A DNA stretch of 21,333 nt, taken from assembly GCA_031423755.1 (NCBI GenBank), contig JANPGC010000218.1:1-21333 (forward strand), in the 5' to 3' direction. How positions within the stretch are numbered: position 1 is the first letter of the stretch; every line of letters begins with the position of its first letter. Positions 1 through 7,536 of this stretch are shown here, piece after piece. The position numbers were made by a program, and so were the translations under genes. Source of the stretch: JANMEX01 sp031423755. GTDB lineage: Bacteria; Pseudomonadota; Alphaproteobacteria; Rhizobiales; Rhizobiaceae. The notes beneath the pieces were generated by a model. The model ran no database searches, was not told the DNA's origin, and was given only the letters and a program-made list of their open reading frames with translations.

Positions 1-1
1 G

Positions 2-619
2 TTTGACGAACCGCTGTCCAACCTTGACGCACTGCTGCGCGTCCAGATGCGGCTTGAACTGGCAAAACTTCACCAGAACCTCAAGACGACCATGATCTAT
101 GTCACCCACGATCAAGTCGAGGCCATGACGCTCGCCGACAAGATCGTTGTCCTCGACAAGGGCCGCATCTCGCAGGCCGGCGCACCGCTCGAACTCTACA
201 ACAGTCCTGCCAACAAATTCGTCGCTTCCTTCATCGGCTCGCCCGCGATGAATTTCATCCCCGGCAGTGTGAAAAGCGCGGATGGCAACGCTGTCACCGT
301 GGAAATGAAAGGCGGCGCGCAAATCTCGATCCGCCGCCGTCATCCCAATTCAGCAACGCCAAGCAGCCCGCTCGAAGTCGGCATCCGCCCTGAGCACATC
401 AGTCTTGTGTCGCACGACGACAAATCTGCGACCACCACTGGCGTGGTCCAGATTGTCGAACAGCTCGGCAATTCGACCATCGCCTATGTCGATACACCCG
501 TTGGCCCACTGGTCATCGAAGGAGACGGCGGCATCGCGATCGCACCAAACGACAAGATAGGCCTCTGCCTCGACGCAACGCGCGCTCACATGTTCGGTGC
601 GGACGGGCATGTCATTTGA
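2..619 (+). CDS. Sugar ABC transporter ATP-binding protein (UgpC/MsmK type), 5' truncated by the window
   Basis: The frame is already open at base 2 and reads FDEPLSNLDALLRVQMRLEL, i.e. Walker B followed by the D-loop, so the Walker A and signature parts lie upstream of the window. The H-loop follows as MIYVTHDQVEAMTLAD. After it comes a TOBE/OB-type C-terminal domain (FIGSPAMNFIPGS, then GIRPEHISL and EQLGNSTIAYVDTPVG), which is characteristic of the MsmK/UgpC/MalK ATPases that energise CUT1 carbohydrate importers at the inner membrane. About 206 residues are visible of roughly 350-360 usual for the family. The substrate cannot be told from this part. It is probably the last gene of a plus-strand transporter operon, because it ends 22 bp from the convergent MgtC-like gene. 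Confidence 0.93.
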   Translation, partial: FDEPLSNLDALLRVQMRLELAKLHQNLKTTMIYVTHDQVEAMTLADKIVVLDKGRISQAGAPLELYNSPANKFVASFIGSPAMNFIPGSVKSADGNAVTVEMKGGAQISIRRRHPNSATPSSPLEVGIRPEHISLVSHDDKSATTTGVVQIVEQLGNSTIAYVDTPVGPLVIEGDGGIAIAPNDKIGLCLDATRAHMFGADGHVI

Positions 620-641
620 GGCTCCACAGGTTCCTCATTCG

Positions 642-1136
642 TCAATTGTTATCCTCTGGATTGATGTTCTGCGAAAGCCGGTTGAGACCTGCGAGAATGA
701 TAAACGCCAGCACCGCGACATAGATCGCAATTGAGTAAAGCCCGGTGCCTGCCGCAACACCAATTGCGCCTGCAAGCCACATGCCCGCGCCTGTCGTCAG
801 GCCAGTCACTTTGCCGCGCGACTGGATAATCGTGCCCGCGGCAAGAAAAGCGACTCCGGCGGTTACGGCTTCAATGGCGCGGATCGGATCTGCTGTCGTT
901 CCGTTCTTCTGCGCCCAATGCACAAGCTCGAGCGCAACCACCGAAAACACCGCGGCGGCCAGTGATGTCAGCATATGGGTTTTCAGACCTGCCGGACGGT
1001 TTTTGGCCTCCCGTTCCCACCCGATAACCCCGCCCAGAAAAACGGCGACCAGCAGGCGCAGCGCCAAATCCCACTCCGCGATGTGAGTCCTCGCGAATAC
1101 CGCGTCAATCAACAGCATCACTTGTGTCTCCGGCAT
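642..1136 (-). CDS. MgtC/SapB family membrane protein
   Basis: A 164-residue hydrophobic protein with four to five predicted membrane helices. The family hallmark is plain: GGVIGWEREAKNRPAGLKTHMLTSLAAA (residues about 35-62), and a second conserved stretch GVAFLAAGTII...VTGLTTGAGMWLAGAIGVAAGTGLY (94-133). MgtC/SapB proteins are inner-membrane proteins linked to low-magnesium growth, acid adaptation and, in pathogens, survival in macrophages; many environmental members have no assigned role. The protein lacks the long C-terminal cytosolic ACT-like domain of Salmonella MgtC, so it is the short form. The ATG at 1136 is used here, but the in-frame ATG at 1118 has a better-placed GGAG and may be the real start. 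It stands alone between convergent and tandem neighbours, with a 99-bp upstream gap. Confidence 0.9.
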   Translation of the reverse strand: MPETQVMLLIDAVFARTHIAEWDLALRLLVAVFLGGVIGWEREAKNRPAGLKTHMLTSLAAAVFSVVALELVHWAQKNGTTADPIRAIEAVTAGVAFLAAGTIIQSRGKVTGLTTGAGMWLAGAIGVAAGTGLYSIAIYVAVLAFIILAGLNRLSQNINPEDNN

Positions 1137-1235
1137 GAGCAGGACGGCAAGTCCCGCGCTTGCACGTCAACAGTTAGTCGCCGTATTTTGTTCCATAAAA
1201 TCGTGCAACGACGGAACACATGGCGGTGCGCGACT

Positions 1236-2126
1236 CTAAACGCTGTCCTTTTGCCGCTCTTGCAATTCAAGAAACAACGCCGAATGATCCAGCATCGCGC
1301 CGTCCATCTCATTGACCAGTGCGGCAAACCGGTCACGCAAAGCGGTCGCCAGCGGCAGCGTCAAACCGAGGTCATTCCCGGCGCCAAGCAGATTGTTGAG
1401 GTCCTTCAACTGATATGCCGAAGGCCCGCCCGGCACAAAATTCCGCTCCTCCATCCGCCCGCCATGCTGCTGCAGGATGACCGAATCCGCAAACCCGCCC
1501 GCCAGCGCCTGCCGCAGCGCGCCCTTCGACAGTCCGGCCTTCTCGGCAAGCAGTATCGCCTCGGCGACCACACCGATTGTCACCGCGACAATGCCCTGAT
1601 TGGCCAGCTTGGCAATCTGCCCGCAGCCCGACGGCCCGACATGAGTGGGCCGCCCCATCGCCTTGAGCACCGGTTCGGCCTTGGCAAACGCCTCCGCATT
1701 GCCGCCCGCCATGATCGCCAACGTGCCCGCGTCCGCGCCTTTGGTGCCGCCGGACACCGGCGCATCCAGCGCGGCAATGCCCAATACGGCCAGTCGCGCT
1801 GCGTGATCCCGCGCTTCGTCCGGCTTGATTGAGCTCATGTCGATAAACACGGTGCCGCGTGTCATCGCCTCAGCCACGCCTTGCGCCAACAACATCTCCG
1901 CCACTGCCTGTCCATCAGACAGCATGGTGATCACAATATCCGCATCGCGAACGGTATCCTTAGCCGACAAACTGACCTTGCCGCCGAAAGCCTCCAGCGC
2001 CCTCGCTTTGTCCGGCGAGCGGTTCCAAGCGGTCACATCAAACCCGGCCTGCAGCAGATTACGGGCCATGGGAAAGCCCATCAGCCCTATTCCAAGAAAG
2101 GCGATCTTCAACGGCTGCGCGCTCAT
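1236..2126 (-). CDS. NADP-type beta-hydroxyacid dehydrogenase (HIBADH/GarR/glyoxylate-reductase family)
   Basis: A 296-residue oxidoreductase of the 3-hydroxyisobutyrate dehydrogenase superfamily, the usual length. The N-terminal Rossmann domain has GIGLMG (residues 12-17); NRS follows strand beta-2 (AWNRSPDK, 34-40), which in this family usually goes with NADP(H). The substrate loop DAPVSGGTKGA (121-131) and the catalytic lysine in GCGQIAKLANQ (K173) are intact. Family members reduce or oxidise small hydroxyacids such as tartronate semialdehyde, succinic semialdehyde or 3-hydroxyisobutyrate; the actual substrate is unknown. Its start codon overlaps the stop of the upstream SMP-30 gene by 4 bp (2123-2126), so the two are translationally coupled. 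The pair probably starts from the gap at 3029-3207, where a LacI-type operator (3071-3086) lies. Confidence 0.9.
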   Translation of the reverse strand: MSAQPLKIAFLGIGLMGFPMARNLLQAGFDVTAWNRSPDKARALEAFGGKVSLSAKDTVRDADIVITMLSDGQAVAEMLLAQGVAEAMTRGTVFIDMSSIKPDEARDHAARLAVLGIAALDAPVSGGTKGADAGTLAIMAGGNAEAFAKAEPVLKAMGRPTHVGPSGCGQIAKLANQGIVAVTIGVVAEAILLAEKAGLSKGALRQALAGGFADSVILQQHGGRMEERNFVPGGPSAYQLKDLNNLLGAGNDLGLTLPLATALRDRFAALVNEMDGAMLDHSALFLELQERQKDSV

Positions 2127-3028
2127 CCTGCGGTCGCCCCGTTGGCAACAACAAACACCGAATAGAGCGACGTGCGCCCGGTGATGAACAGCCGGTTGCG
2201 CTTCGGCCCCCCGAAACAGACATTCGACACAAGTTCCGGAATTCGTATCTTGCCGATCAGTGTGCCGTCCGGAGCAAGGCAGTGCACCCCGTCCGCCGCG
2301 CTTGACCAGACATTGCCGTTCCTGTCCACGCGGAACCCGTCGAACAGGCCTGCGGTGCAGGTGGCAAACACGCCTTGGTCTGTCAGTGATGTCCCGCTCA
2401 CGCCAAATTTGCGCATATGCTTCGGCGCGCCGCTGTCGGCGACATAGAGCGTCTTCTCGTCCGGCGAGAACGCCAGCCCGTTCGGCTTGTCAAAATCTGT
2501 GGTCACACGGACGATTTCACCGCTCGCGGGATCAACGCAATAGACATGGCAGCCATCCTGCTCCATCGCCGCCCTGTCGCCCTCATAGTCCGTCATGATG
2601 CCGTAGCTCGGATCGGTGAACCAGATCGTCCCGCCCCTGCGCACCACCACGTCATTCGGCGAATTGAGCCGCATGCCGTTGTAAGAGTCCGCAATCACGG
2701 TGATCGAGCCGTCATGCTCCGTGCGGGTCACGCGCCGGGAAAGATGCTCGCACGTCACCAGCCGCCCGTCATTGTCCACCGTGTTGCCATTGCAATTGTT
2801 CGAGGGATTGCGGAACACGGAAACTGATCCGTCCGTCTCGTCAAACCGCATCAGCCGGTTGTTGGGAATGTCGGAGAACACAAGGTAGCGCCCCGCGCCG
2901 AACCATGCCGGACCTTCCAGCCACCGCGCGCCGGTCCACAGCCGCTCGACGGCGACATGCCCGACAAAGCAGCTGTTGAACCGCCCGTCCAGAACCTCAA
3001 ATCCTGCACCTTCCACATCGCCGAACAT
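2123..3028 (-). CDS. SMP-30/gluconolactonase/LRE family lactonase
   Basis: A 301-residue six-bladed beta-propeller protein of the SMP-30 (regucalcin/gluconolactonase) family. The expected metal ligands are present: E38 in WLEGPAW, N125 in LNSPNDVVV, N183 in KPNGLAFSPDE and D230 in GLFDGFRVD. Such enzymes hydrolyse sugar lactones to aldonic acids with a divalent metal. No signal peptide is seen, so it is probably cytoplasmic. The ATG at 3028 has an ACGGAG about 9 nt upstream. It is the first gene of a two-gene minus operon with the overlapping beta-hydroxyacid dehydrogenase. A LacI-type operator 43 bp upstream suggests shared control with the neighbouring idonate/gluconate genes. A role in opening an aldonolactone before oxidation fits the context, but the exact sugar is inference. 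Confidence 0.92.
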   Translation of the reverse strand: MFGDVEGAGFEVLDGRFNSCFVGHVAVERLWTGARWLEGPAWFGAGRYLVFSDIPNNRLMRFDETDGSVSVFRNPSNNCNGNTVDNDGRLVTCEHLSRRVTRTEHDGSITVIADSYNGMRLNSPNDVVVRRGGTIWFTDPSYGIMTDYEGDRAAMEQDGCHVYCVDPASGEIVRVTTDFDKPNGLAFSPDEKTLYVADSGAPKHMRKFGVSGTSLTDQGVFATCTAGLFDGFRVDRNGNVWSSAADGVHCLAPDGTLIGKIRIPELVSNVCFGGPKRNRLFITGRTSLYSVFVVANGATAG

Positions 3029-3070
3029 CGAAAATATCTCCGTCTTAGCACCGCCAAAAAGCAGCGTTTC

Positions 3071-3086
3071 ATGTTATCGCTATCAT
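3071..3086. promoter_or_regulatory. LacI-family operator O1 (SMP-30 side)
   Basis: ATGTTATCGCTATCAT is a 16-bp pseudo-palindrome with a central CG, matching the other four sites in this window at nearly every position. It lies 43 bp upstream of the SMP-30 start. The minus-strand half TAACAT could serve as a -10, but no convincing -35 is visible at the right distance. Likely bound by the LacI regulator encoded at 3208-4254. Confidence 0.75.
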
Positions 3087-3154
3087 TAGCACGCGCGCCC
3101 TGCGCTGCAAGCGGTTCGAGCGGCTTTCGCTGGATTTGGAGTCCGAATGCGCAC

Positions 3155-3183
3155 TTGAGCAATCGGTCTGGTATCGCTAACAT
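3155..3183 (+). promoter_or_regulatory. Predicted promoter of the LacI regulator gene
   Basis: TTGAGC (3155-3160) and TAACAT (3178-3183) are separated by 17 nt and lie just upstream of the regulator start at 3208. The -10 is part of an operator half-site, so binding of the regulator would block its own promoter. The hexamers are imperfect, so this is a prediction from spacing and context. Confidence 0.45.
3168..3183. promoter_or_regulatory. LacI-family operator O2 (autoregulatory site)
   Basis: CTGGTATCGCTAACAT keeps the right half TATCGCTAACAT identical to the better sites, while the left half is degenerate. It ends 24 bp before the regulator start. Its centre is 97 bp from that of O1, so the two sites could be bridged by a tetramer or read separately by the divergent genes. 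Confidence 0.65.
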
Positions 3184-3207
3184 CAAACGCTCGAACCGAA
3201 CCCGAAA

Positions 3208-4254
3208 ATGCACATGAACAAGCCCGAGCAGCCCCGAAATCCGGACGGCCAGATGCCGACCATGGCCGATGTCGCCCGCCACGCCGGGGTGTCATCCATG
3301 TCGGTCTCCCGCGCGCTCAAAAACTCCGATCTGGTTTCGCAAACGACCCGAGATCGCATCTTCAAGGCGATTGAGGAACTCGGCTATGTGCTCGACCTCT
3401 CCGCCGGAAGCCTGTCGTCCAAACGCACCGGCTTCGTTGCCGCCATCGTGCCGTCGATCAACAATTCAAACTTTTCTGATACTGCGCGCGGCATCACCGA
3501 TGAACTCGAAAATACCGGTCTGCAGTTGCTCCTTGCCTACAATGATTATTCCGTCGAGCGCGAAGAACGCCTGATCGAAGCGATGCTGCGCCGCCGCCCG
3601 GAGGGCATCATCCTGACCGGCGGCATCCACACCGACCGCGCCCGACGGATGCTTGAAAATGCAGGCATTCCCGTGGTCGAGACATGGGATTTGCCCGCCA
3701 ATCCCATCGATCAGGTGGTTGGATTCTCCAACGCCGACGCCATGTCTTTGCTGGTCAGGACATTGGCCGCCAAGGGTTACCGCAATTTCGCCTACATCGG
3801 CGGCACCACCGAGCGCGACACGCGCGGCAATCAACGCCGGACAGGCTTTCAGTCTGCGGTAGCAGGACTTGGCTTACCCGAAGGCCGCGTTGTTTCTTTC
3901 GGCGTACCGCCGATTTCCATGGAGCAGGGTGCGCAGGCGCTTGGCGGCGTGCTGTCGCAATGGCCGGACACCGAAGTCGTCATTTGTGTCTCCGACCTTT
4001 CCGCATTTGGCGCACTGATGGAGTGCCAAAGGCGGGGGCTGAGCGTGCCCAAAGACATCGCCATCGCCGGTTTCGGCAACTATGAAATCGCCGCCTGCTG
4101 CCATCCGCGCATCACGTCTGTGGATATTGAATGCTACGAGATCGGCCGTCTTGCGGCGCGCAAACTGTTCGCAACCATACAAGATCCCGACCACGCCAAT
4201 CGCCGCGAACTCGTGCTGACAAACATCCGCGTTGTTGAGCGAGAAAGCACATGA
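3208..4254 (+). CDS. LacI-family transcriptional regulator (GntR/IdnR-like sugar-acid repressor)
   Basis: A 348-residue LacI/GalR repressor. The helix-turn-helix is at residues 19-40 (MADVARHAGVSSMSVSRALKNS), followed by the hinge region LDLSAGSLSSKRTG (62-75) and a periplasmic-binding-like effector domain (GFVAAIVPSINNSNFSD onward). The GNQRRTGFQSA stretch and the C-terminal IAIAGFGNYE are typical of gluconate-type LacI proteins. Five matching 16-bp operators surround the sugar-acid genes of this island, one in front of this gene, so autoregulation and control of all divergent units is the simple reading. The effector is probably gluconate, an idonate derivative or a phosphorylated product, but that is inference. 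ATG codons at 3208 and 3214 are both possible starts, and neither has a strong ribosome site. The stop overlaps the next gene by 4 bp. Confidence 0.94.
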   Translation: MHMNKPEQPRNPDGQMPTMADVARHAGVSSMSVSRALKNSDLVSQTTRDRIFKAIEELGYVLDLSAGSLSSKRTGFVAAIVPSINNSNFSDTARGITDELENTGLQLLLAYNDYSVEREERLIEAMLRRRPEGIILTGGIHTDRARRMLENAGIPVVETWDLPANPIDQVVGFSNADAMSLLVRTLAAKGYRNFAYIGGTTERDTRGNQRRTGFQSAVAGLGLPEGRVVSFGVPPISMEQGAQALGGVLSQWPDTEVVICVSDLSAFGALMECQRRGLSVPKDIAIAGFGNYEIAACCHPRITSVDIECYEIGRLAARKLFATIQDPDHANRRELVLTNIRVVEREST

Positions 4255-4673
4255 GCGCCTACACAGCCGAAGCGATCAAGTTGACCCACGAAGGCGCGCT
4301 GGCGATGATCCATGCGGGAATCGTCAAGGCCGCCGCCATGGGCGTGCCGCAATGCATCATCGTGGTCGATGCCTCAGGCGAGGTGCTCGCCAGCGTGCGC
4401 ATGGACGGTGCCAAGTTCTTGAGCCTGCGCACCGCCCACGCCAAGGCCCGCACTGCCGCATCCTCCAACAATGCCACAGGCGCATTGGGCAACGAGGCGG
4501 CAATGGCGGCGTCAATTTCCTCGAAGGGCGGCATGACCCTGCTCAAGGGCGGCTTGCCGATAAGATTCGGCGGCAAGCTCGCAGGCGGGATAGGCGTCGG
4601 CTCGGGCACGGGTGATGAGGATGTTGAAGTGGCAAGGGCAGCGTTGGCGGCGGTCGGGGCGGATCAATCCTAG
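4251..4673 (+). CDS. GlcG/HbpS-like protein
   Basis: A 140-residue protein of the GlcG/HbpS (DUF336) family, full length for that family. Characteristic parts are the CIIVVDASGEVLASVRMDGA strand pair (residues about 35-54), the SLRTAHAKARTAASSNNATGAL helix, and the glycine-rich GGLPIRFGGKLAGGIGVGSGTGDEDVEVARAAL C-terminus. Family members form octamers; Streptomyces HbpS binds haem and signals to a sensor kinase, while GlcG in glycolate operons has no settled function. The ATG overlaps the LacI-regulator stop (ATGA, 4251-4254), so the two are co-translated under the autoregulated promoter. No signal peptide is seen. Its stop overlaps that of the convergent IdnD gene by 4 bp. Function here is unknown; a sensing or accessory role for a 2-hydroxyacid or keto acid is only a guess. 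Confidence 0.9.
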   Translation: MSAYTAEAIKLTHEGALAMIHAGIVKAAAMGVPQCIIVVDASGEVLASVRMDGAKFLSLRTAHAKARTAASSNNATGALGNEAAMAASISSKGGMTLLKGGLPIRFGGKLAGGIGVGSGTGDEDVEVARAALAAVGADQS

Positions 4674-5704
4674 CTGAAATCCAGCTGCACCTTCATCGAT
4701 TTCGACCGGTCATTCGCCGCCTCGAACGCCGCAACCGCATCCGCCATCGGGTAGACCCCTGTCAGCAGCGGCTTCAAATCCACGCGCTTTCTGTTGATGA
4801 GATCAACGGCAAGCGCAAACTCCTCGTGGAAGCGGAACGAGCCGCGGATTTCCAACTCCTTGGAAACAATGAGATTCTGCGGAATCGAAACATCGCCGCC
4901 AAGCCCGAGCTGCATGAGAATGCCGCGCGGCTTCAGCACGTCGATGCCTGCGCGAAGGCCGCGCTCATTGCCTGATGCCTCAAACATCACGTCGAACGAA
5001 CCCTTGTTGGCACTGTAAGCGGCCAGCTCTTCAGGGTGTTCCGCGACGTTGATGACACGGTCCGCTCCGGCCTTGAGTGCCATCTTCAAAACACCGTCCA
5101 TCACATCGGTCGCCACAATTTCCTGCGCCCCGTGCGCCCGCGCGGCGACGATGCACAGTGTGCCGATGGGACCGCAGCCGGTAACCAGCACGCGCTTGCC
5201 AAGCAGCGACCCGGCGCGGTTGACCGCGTGCAAGGTCACCGCAAAAGGCTCGGCAAACGCCGCCTCGTTGATCGACACGTCATCCGCGACCTTGTGGCAC
5301 TGCCAATGGTTCGCCACGAGCGCTTGCGAGAACGCGCCTTGGATATGCGGCATACGCATGGCGCTGCCGTAGAATCGCATGTCGAGGCATTGGTTCTGCT
5401 GGCCCTTGAGGCAATAGAGGCATTTATTGCAAGGCTTGGACGGCGACACTGCCACACGGTCTCCAATGGCAAAACTGGACACACCAGCGCCCAGAGCCGT
5501 GATGGTGCCCGCAATTTCGTGGCCCAAAATCATCGGCTCTTTCAGCCGGATCGCGCCGAAGCCGCCGTGATTGTAATAATGCAAATCCGAGCCGCAGATG
5601 CCGCCGACCTTTATGGCAATCTCGACCTCGCCGGGACCGGCAACGGCGGGTTCGCGTTCTTCAACGCGCAAATCCCCGGCCCCATGAATGACGACGGCTT
5701 TCAT
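4670..5704 (-). CDS. idnD: L-idonate 5-dehydrogenase (zinc-dependent MDR family)
   Basis: A 344-residue zinc-dependent medium-chain alcohol dehydrogenase, the normal length for L-idonate 5-dehydrogenase. It would oxidise L-idonate to 5-keto-D-gluconate in the cytoplasm. The catalytic zinc site is visible as C37 (GGICGSDLHYYNHGGFG) with GHE at 61-63. The structural zinc cysteines are C92, C95, C98 and C106. The Rossmann motif is GCGPIG (176-181), with an acidic residue (ATDVMD) at the end of the next strand, which favours NAD. The HYYNHGGFGAIRLKEPMILGHE stretch is typical of IdnD. The start has a strong GGGAG that overlaps the stop of the upstream 2-hydroxyacid dehydrogenase, 12 bp away, so the two form an operon controlled from the operator at 6700-6715. 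Sorbitol or threonine dehydrogenase activity is the main alternative; the neighbouring 5-ketogluconate reductase favours idonate. Confidence 0.88.
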   Translation of the reverse strand: MKAVVIHGAGDLRVEEREPAVAGPGEVEIAIKVGGICGSDLHYYNHGGFGAIRLKEPMILGHEIAGTITALGAGVSSFAIGDRVAVSPSKPCNKCLYCLKGQQNQCLDMRFYGSAMRMPHIQGAFSQALVANHWQCHKVADDVSINEAAFAEPFAVTLHAVNRAGSLLGKRVLVTGCGPIGTLCIVAARAHGAQEIVATDVMDGVLKMALKAGADRVINVAEHPEELAAYSANKGSFDVMFEASGNERGLRAGIDVLKPRGILMQLGLGGDVSIPQNLIVSKELEIRGSFRFHEEFALAVDLINRKRVDLKPLLTGVYPMADAVAAFEAANDRSKSMKVQLDFS

Positions 5705-5716
5705 CGGATCACTCCC

Positions 5717-6670
5717 TCATTCAACAGGGGTCAAAAGCGGCTTGCCCGCAAAGTGTGCGACAAGATTGTCACGCACCAACTGGCCCATCGCCTTGCGGGT
5801 TTCCACAGTGCCCGAAGCATGGTGCGGCTGCAAAACGGCATTGTCGAGCGTGAAAAAAGCCGGATTGATATTCGGCTCGTTCCAGAACACATCCAGCCCC
5901 GCGCCCTTGATGGCCTTGTCCTCCAACGCCTTGATCAGCGCCAGTTCATCGACTGTTGTACCGCGCGAGACATTGACCAGAATGCCGTCCGGCCCAAGCG
6001 CTTGAAGCACCTCGGCATTGATCATGTTCTTCGTCGACTCGCCGCCAGAGAGCGTGACAATCAGGAACTCACTGTCGCGCGCCAAGGCCAAAAGGTCCGG
6101 CTCAAACCGGAACGGCATTCCATCCTTTTCAGAACGGGCGAAATAGGAAATCTCGCAGTCAAACCCCCTTAGACGTTTGGCGACAGCAACACCAATCCGG
6201 CCCATGCCGACAATGCCAACTTTCTTGCCGGACACGCGCGTGACCAAGGGCAACCCGCCCTGCGGCCAGGAACCATTGCGCACAAATCGGTCGCCTTGCG
6301 GCACATGGCGGGCTGTTGCCAACAGCAAAGCCACGCCAAGGTCAGCGACATCATCCGTCAGAACATCCGGTGTGTTGGTCACCTTGATGCCGCGCGAGCG
6401 GGCACAGGCCAAATCGACGCTGTCGGTGCCGACACCAAACACCGAAACGATCTCCAGCTTGGGCAAGGCTCCCATCAATTCCGCGCTCGCACCCAGATCG
6501 CCGCGCGTGGCAATTGCGCGGATGTTGGCGGCGTTTTCAGCGATGAATGCGTCCTTGTGGGCAACATCGAACAGGCACAGCAGCTCATACTCTTTGGCCA
6601 GCGCATCCATGTCCCATTGCGGATAGGCCCCGGTCATCAGGACCGCTGGTCGCGCGCTTGTACTGGACAT
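5717..6670 (-). CDS. D-2-hydroxyacid dehydrogenase (GhrB / 2-ketogluconate reductase-like)
   Basis: A 317-residue NAD(P)-dependent D-isomer-specific 2-hydroxyacid dehydrogenase. The catalytic-domain loop FGVGTDSVDLACARSRGIKVTNTPDVLTDDVADLGVAL (78-115) matches the glyoxylate/hydroxypyruvate/2-ketogluconate reductase subfamily. The dinucleotide motif is GMGRIG (155-160); the catalytic triad is R236 (NVSRGTTVDE), E265 (FWNEP) and H283 (QPHHASGT). In this setting reduction of 2-keto-D-gluconate to gluconate is the most coherent role, with glyoxylate or hydroxypyruvate as alternatives. The ATG at 6670 has a strong GGGGAGG 6 nt upstream. It is the first gene of the operon with idnD. Its predicted promoter (TTGACA/CATAAT, 6724-6697) has an operator in the spacer, so strong repression by the local LacI protein is expected. 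Confidence 0.9.
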   Translation of the reverse strand: MSSTSARPAVLMTGAYPQWDMDALAKEYELLCLFDVAHKDAFIAENAANIRAIATRGDLGASAELMGALPKLEIVSVFGVGTDSVDLACARSRGIKVTNTPDVLTDDVADLGVALLLATARHVPQGDRFVRNGSWPQGGLPLVTRVSGKKVGIVGMGRIGVAVAKRLRGFDCEISYFARSEKDGMPFRFEPDLLALARDSEFLIVTLSGGESTKNMINAEVLQALGPDGILVNVSRGTTVDELALIKALEDKAIKGAGLDVFWNEPNINPAFFTLDNAVLQPHHASGTVETRKAMGQLVRDNLVAHFAGKPLLTPVE

Positions 6671-6696
6671 GATGCCTCCCCAACACTTTGCTGTTG

Positions 6697-6724
6697 ATTA
6701 TGTTATCGCTAACATTTATGTCAA
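6697..6724 (-). promoter_or_regulatory. Predicted promoter of the 2-hydroxyacid dehydrogenase-idnD operon
   Basis: On the minus strand a perfect TTGACA (6724-6719) is followed after 16 nt by CATAAT (6702-6697), and the gene starts at 6670. The operator at 6700-6715 fills the spacer and touches the -10, a standard arrangement for repression. Confidence 0.6.
6700..6715. promoter_or_regulatory. LacI-family operator O3 (divergent 2-HADH-idnD / SDR promoters)
   Basis: ATGTTATCGCTAACAT, the best copy together with O4, is palindromic except at the central pair flanking CG. It sits between the divergent starts at 6670 (minus) and 6772 (plus). One site could control both directions: it overlaps the minus promoter, and a weaker plus -35 (TTGATT, 6694-6699) abuts it. 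Confidence 0.8.
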
Positions 6725-6771
6725 GCCAATTCGCCTGTGGTAAAGTCTCAATGTGGTTTCAGGGAAAATTG

Positions 6772-7536
6772 ATGAGCAAACTGTTTGATCTGACCGGCAA
6801 GCGCGCCTTGATCACCGGCTCCGGGCAGGGCATCGGTCTGGCACTGGCTGAGGGCCTTGCCGCCCATGGCGCCGAAATCGTCTTGAATGGCCGAACAGCC
6901 GGACCGGTCGGGGACGCCGTTGAACGCCTGGCAAAATCAGGCATCAAGGTTTCTTCAGCCTTGTTCGACGTGACCGATGGCGATGCAGTCGCCGAGGCGG
7001 TTGACCAAATCGAATCCACGCTCGGCCCCATCGACATTCTGATCAACAACGCCGGCATGCAGTTCCGGGCGCCGCTGGAAGACTTTCCGGCGGATAAGTG
7101 GCAGCAGCTGTTGCAGACCAACATCTCCAGCGTCTTCTTCACCGGTCAGGCGGTTGCGCGGCACATGATCAAGCGCGGGCGCGGCAAGATCATCAACATT
7201 GCCTCGGTGCAAAGCGAACTCGCCCGACCGAATATTGCGCCCTACACGGCCACCAAGGGCGCAGTGCGCAACCTCACCAAGGGCATGGCGACCGACTGGG
7301 CGAAACATGGTCTCAACATCAATGCGATCGCGCCGGGCTATTTCAAAACCCCGCTCAATCAGGCGCTGGTGGATAATCCCGAGTTTTCCGCATGGCTCGA
7401 AAAGCGCACGCCTGCCGGACGCTGGGGCAATGTCGATGAGCTGATCGGCGCGGCGGTGTTTCTTGCCTCCGATGCTTCGACCTTTGTGAATGGACATGTG
7501 CTCTATGTCGACGGCGGCATCACAGCCTCGCTTTAA
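6772..7536 (+). CDS. idnO: SDR oxidoreductase, gluconate 5-dehydrogenase-like (5-ketogluconate reductase)
   Basis: A short-chain dehydrogenase of 254 residues if translation starts at the ATG at 6772. The frame is open further upstream, but that part runs through the operator at 6700-6715 and does not look like SDR sequence. Motifs: cofactor site TGSGQGIG (15-22), NNAG (92-95), catalytic S145 and the Y158-T-A-T-K162 pair; R41 after strand beta-2 favours NADP(H). The N-terminus SKLFDLTGKRALITGSGQGIGLALAEGL and the end GHVLYVDGGITASL match gluconate 5-dehydrogenases, which reduce 5-keto-D-gluconate to D-gluconate. This would directly use the product of IdnD on the other side of the shared control region. 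The 3' end overlaps the gluconokinase gene by 32 bp (with the start used here), so the two are probably co-translated. Confidence 0.88.
   Translation: MSKLFDLTGKRALITGSGQGIGLALAEGLAAHGAEIVLNGRTAGPVGDAVERLAKSGIKVSSALFDVTDGDAVAEAVDQIESTLGPIDILINNAGMQFRAPLEDFPADKWQQLLQTNISSVFFTGQAVARHMIKRGRGKIINIASVQSELARPNIAPYTATKGAVRNLTKGMATDWAKHGLNINAIAPGYFKTPLNQALVDNPEFSAWLEKRTPAGRWGNVDELIGAAVFLASDASTFVNGHVLYVDGGITASL

Noticed and set aside
1160..1235. Short inverted repeats (TTGCACG / CGTGCAA and AGTCGC / GCGACT) in the gap upstream of the MgtC-like gene
   Set aside because: The arms are only 6-7 bp with long loops, no U-tract and no known family of sites; expected by chance in such sequence.
975..1832. 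A 285-codon open frame on the plus strand
   Set aside because: It crosses the antisense of two real genes and the gap between them, and its product is an Arg/Gln-rich sequence without domains.
5036..6172. A 378-codon open frame on the plus strand
   Set aside because: It lies antisense to the idnD and 2-hydroxyacid dehydrogenase genes, which have complete motifs; its product is rich in Arg/His/Gln with no domain pattern, as expected from a GC-rich shadow frame.
6688..6771. N-terminal extension of the SDR frame upstream of the ATG at 6772
   Set aside because: The 28 extra codons run through the operator and the divergent promoter, and SDR homology starts right after the ATG at 6772.
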